Origin: JAZDKP01 sp043802925
GTDB taxonomy: Bacteria; Fibrobacterota; OXYB2-FULL-49-7; JAEUSG01
Length of the DNA: 41,836 nt
Direction of reading: 5' to 3'
Assembly (NCBI GenBank): GCA_043802925.1
Contig: JAZDKP010000003.1
Span: 1-41,836 of the forward strand
A program made the translations under genes and the position numbers. The notes beneath the pieces were generated by a model. It was given only the letters and a program-made list of their open reading frames with translations. It was not told where the DNA came from and did no database searches. Below are positions 41,474 to 41,836 of the stretch, in pieces; the stretch's first letter is position 1, and each line of letters begins with the position of its first letter.

Positions 41474-41836
41474 TTACTGCTTTTTTACAATTTTCAAATA
41501 ACCCACATAATAGATACCCACAACCTCGGCGCCTTTTTTTATTGGCTCATAACCGGTAGTATAAGGTTTTCCAAGAATGTCAACCACACCATAGAATGCT
41601 TTGCCTTGTTTGATTTCCTTGATAGCAGCTCCATTTGGATCAAGAACTGTACCTATGGCACGAGTACCATCGTTTTTTTGAACATTGGTGCATACCCGAA
41701 TGTATTCATCACCTTTTTTAACAAAAAGGGTGGCGGTTCCACCTACTTTGTTTTTTACTTTATCCACGATGTCGAAGTTGTTATTCATCTTGGTCGTTCC
41801 AAAATACAGTGCCGGAGCGTCCTTGTTGTCACCAAC
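41474..41836 (-). CDS. Stand-alone Cache-domain protein, C-terminal part (partial)
   Basis: The last 120 codons of a gene that enters from the right edge; the frame remains open to the edge, upstream of the internal ATG at 41788. The sequence ALYFGTTKMNNNFDIVDKV, then VGGTATLFVKKGDEYIRVCT, GTVLDPNGAAIKEIKQGKAF and VVGIYYVGYLKIV matches the membrane-distal part of Cache_3/Cache_2 sensors. In receptors a TM helix, HAMP and MCP domain would follow, but here the protein stops right after the domain, so it is probably a soluble periplasmic sensor or a binding partner of the MCP encoded next. It shares the A+T-rich composition. Confidence 0.85.
   Translation of the reverse strand, partial: VGDNKDAPALYFGTTKMNNNFDIVDKVKNKVGGTATLFVKKGDEYIRVCTNVQKNDGTRAIGTVLDPNGAAIKEIKQGKAFYGVVDILGKPYTTGYEPIKKGAEVVGIYYVGYLKIVKKQ

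Overview
The window looks like chromosomal DNA of a Gram-negative bacterium of about 55-58 % GC by eye. It has lipoprotein signal peptides, an outer-membrane PorV-type barrel, a PorV-linked giant surface protein, a SUMF1-type lipoprotein, NHL propellers and Cache/MCP chemoreceptors. This mix suggests a member of the FCB superphylum, perhaps a Fibrobacterota/Chitinivibrionia-like lineage. That placement is inference: no rRNA or tRNA is present to settle it.

Layout, nearly all on the minus strand. (1) 1-7281: the start of a SUMF1/formylglycine-generating-enzyme-like lipoprotein cut by the window edge, then a complete oligopeptide ABC importer (oppA-B-C-D-F order, read right to left) preceded by an unknown Cys-motif protein. 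(2) 7345-25491: a long co-directional run. It starts with a 3,375-residue surface protein made of 23 fibronectin-III-like modules and continues with a PorV-like barrel fused to TPRs, a membrane STAS protein, a TPR-TM-HEAT protein, a DnaJ with an extra C-terminal STAS domain, a second membrane STAS protein, a GrpE and a LipM/LplA-type acyltransferase. Genes overlap by 4 bases or are spaced by at most about 30 bases, so they are probably one operon. This combination is the most unusual content of the window. (3) 25635-26981: a divergent NHL beta-propeller protein. (4) 27137-33810: the classical phospholipid/fatty-acid cluster yceD-rpmF-plsX-fabH-fabD-fabG-acpP-fabF-rnc. (5) 33876-37973: glycine cleavage genes gcvH-gcvPA-gcvPB behind an unknown two-TM coiled-coil gene and a near-consensus promoter. 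(6) 38014-39670: a small decayed accessory zone with a beta-barrel gene remnant, a REP-associated tyrosine transposase, a perfect REP-like hairpin, ispD, and a relic of a phage Gp37/Gp68 (DUF5131) gene. (7) 39671-41836: an AT-rich chemosensory pair, a stand-alone Cache protein (cut by the window edge) and a methyl-accepting chemotaxis protein.

How the pieces fit. GcvH is the lipoyl carrier of the P-protein GcvPA/GcvPB, and the LipM-type enzyme at 7.3-8.1 kb is a candidate for modifying it; gcvT and lpd are not here. The fab cluster makes malonyl-ACP-primed acyl chains and feeds PlsX. The giant-protein operon is read here as a dedicated export and assembly module: a repeat-built substrate with a FlgD/type-IX-like C-terminus, an outer-membrane PorV partner, inner-membrane proteins carrying STAS or HEAT domains on the cytoplasmic side, and an Hsp40/GrpE pair without DnaK. 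Domain calls come from sequence motifs read by eye; the joint function is inference. No tRNA, rRNA, CRISPR array or riboswitch was recognised. No gene-free stretch exceeds about 260 bases.
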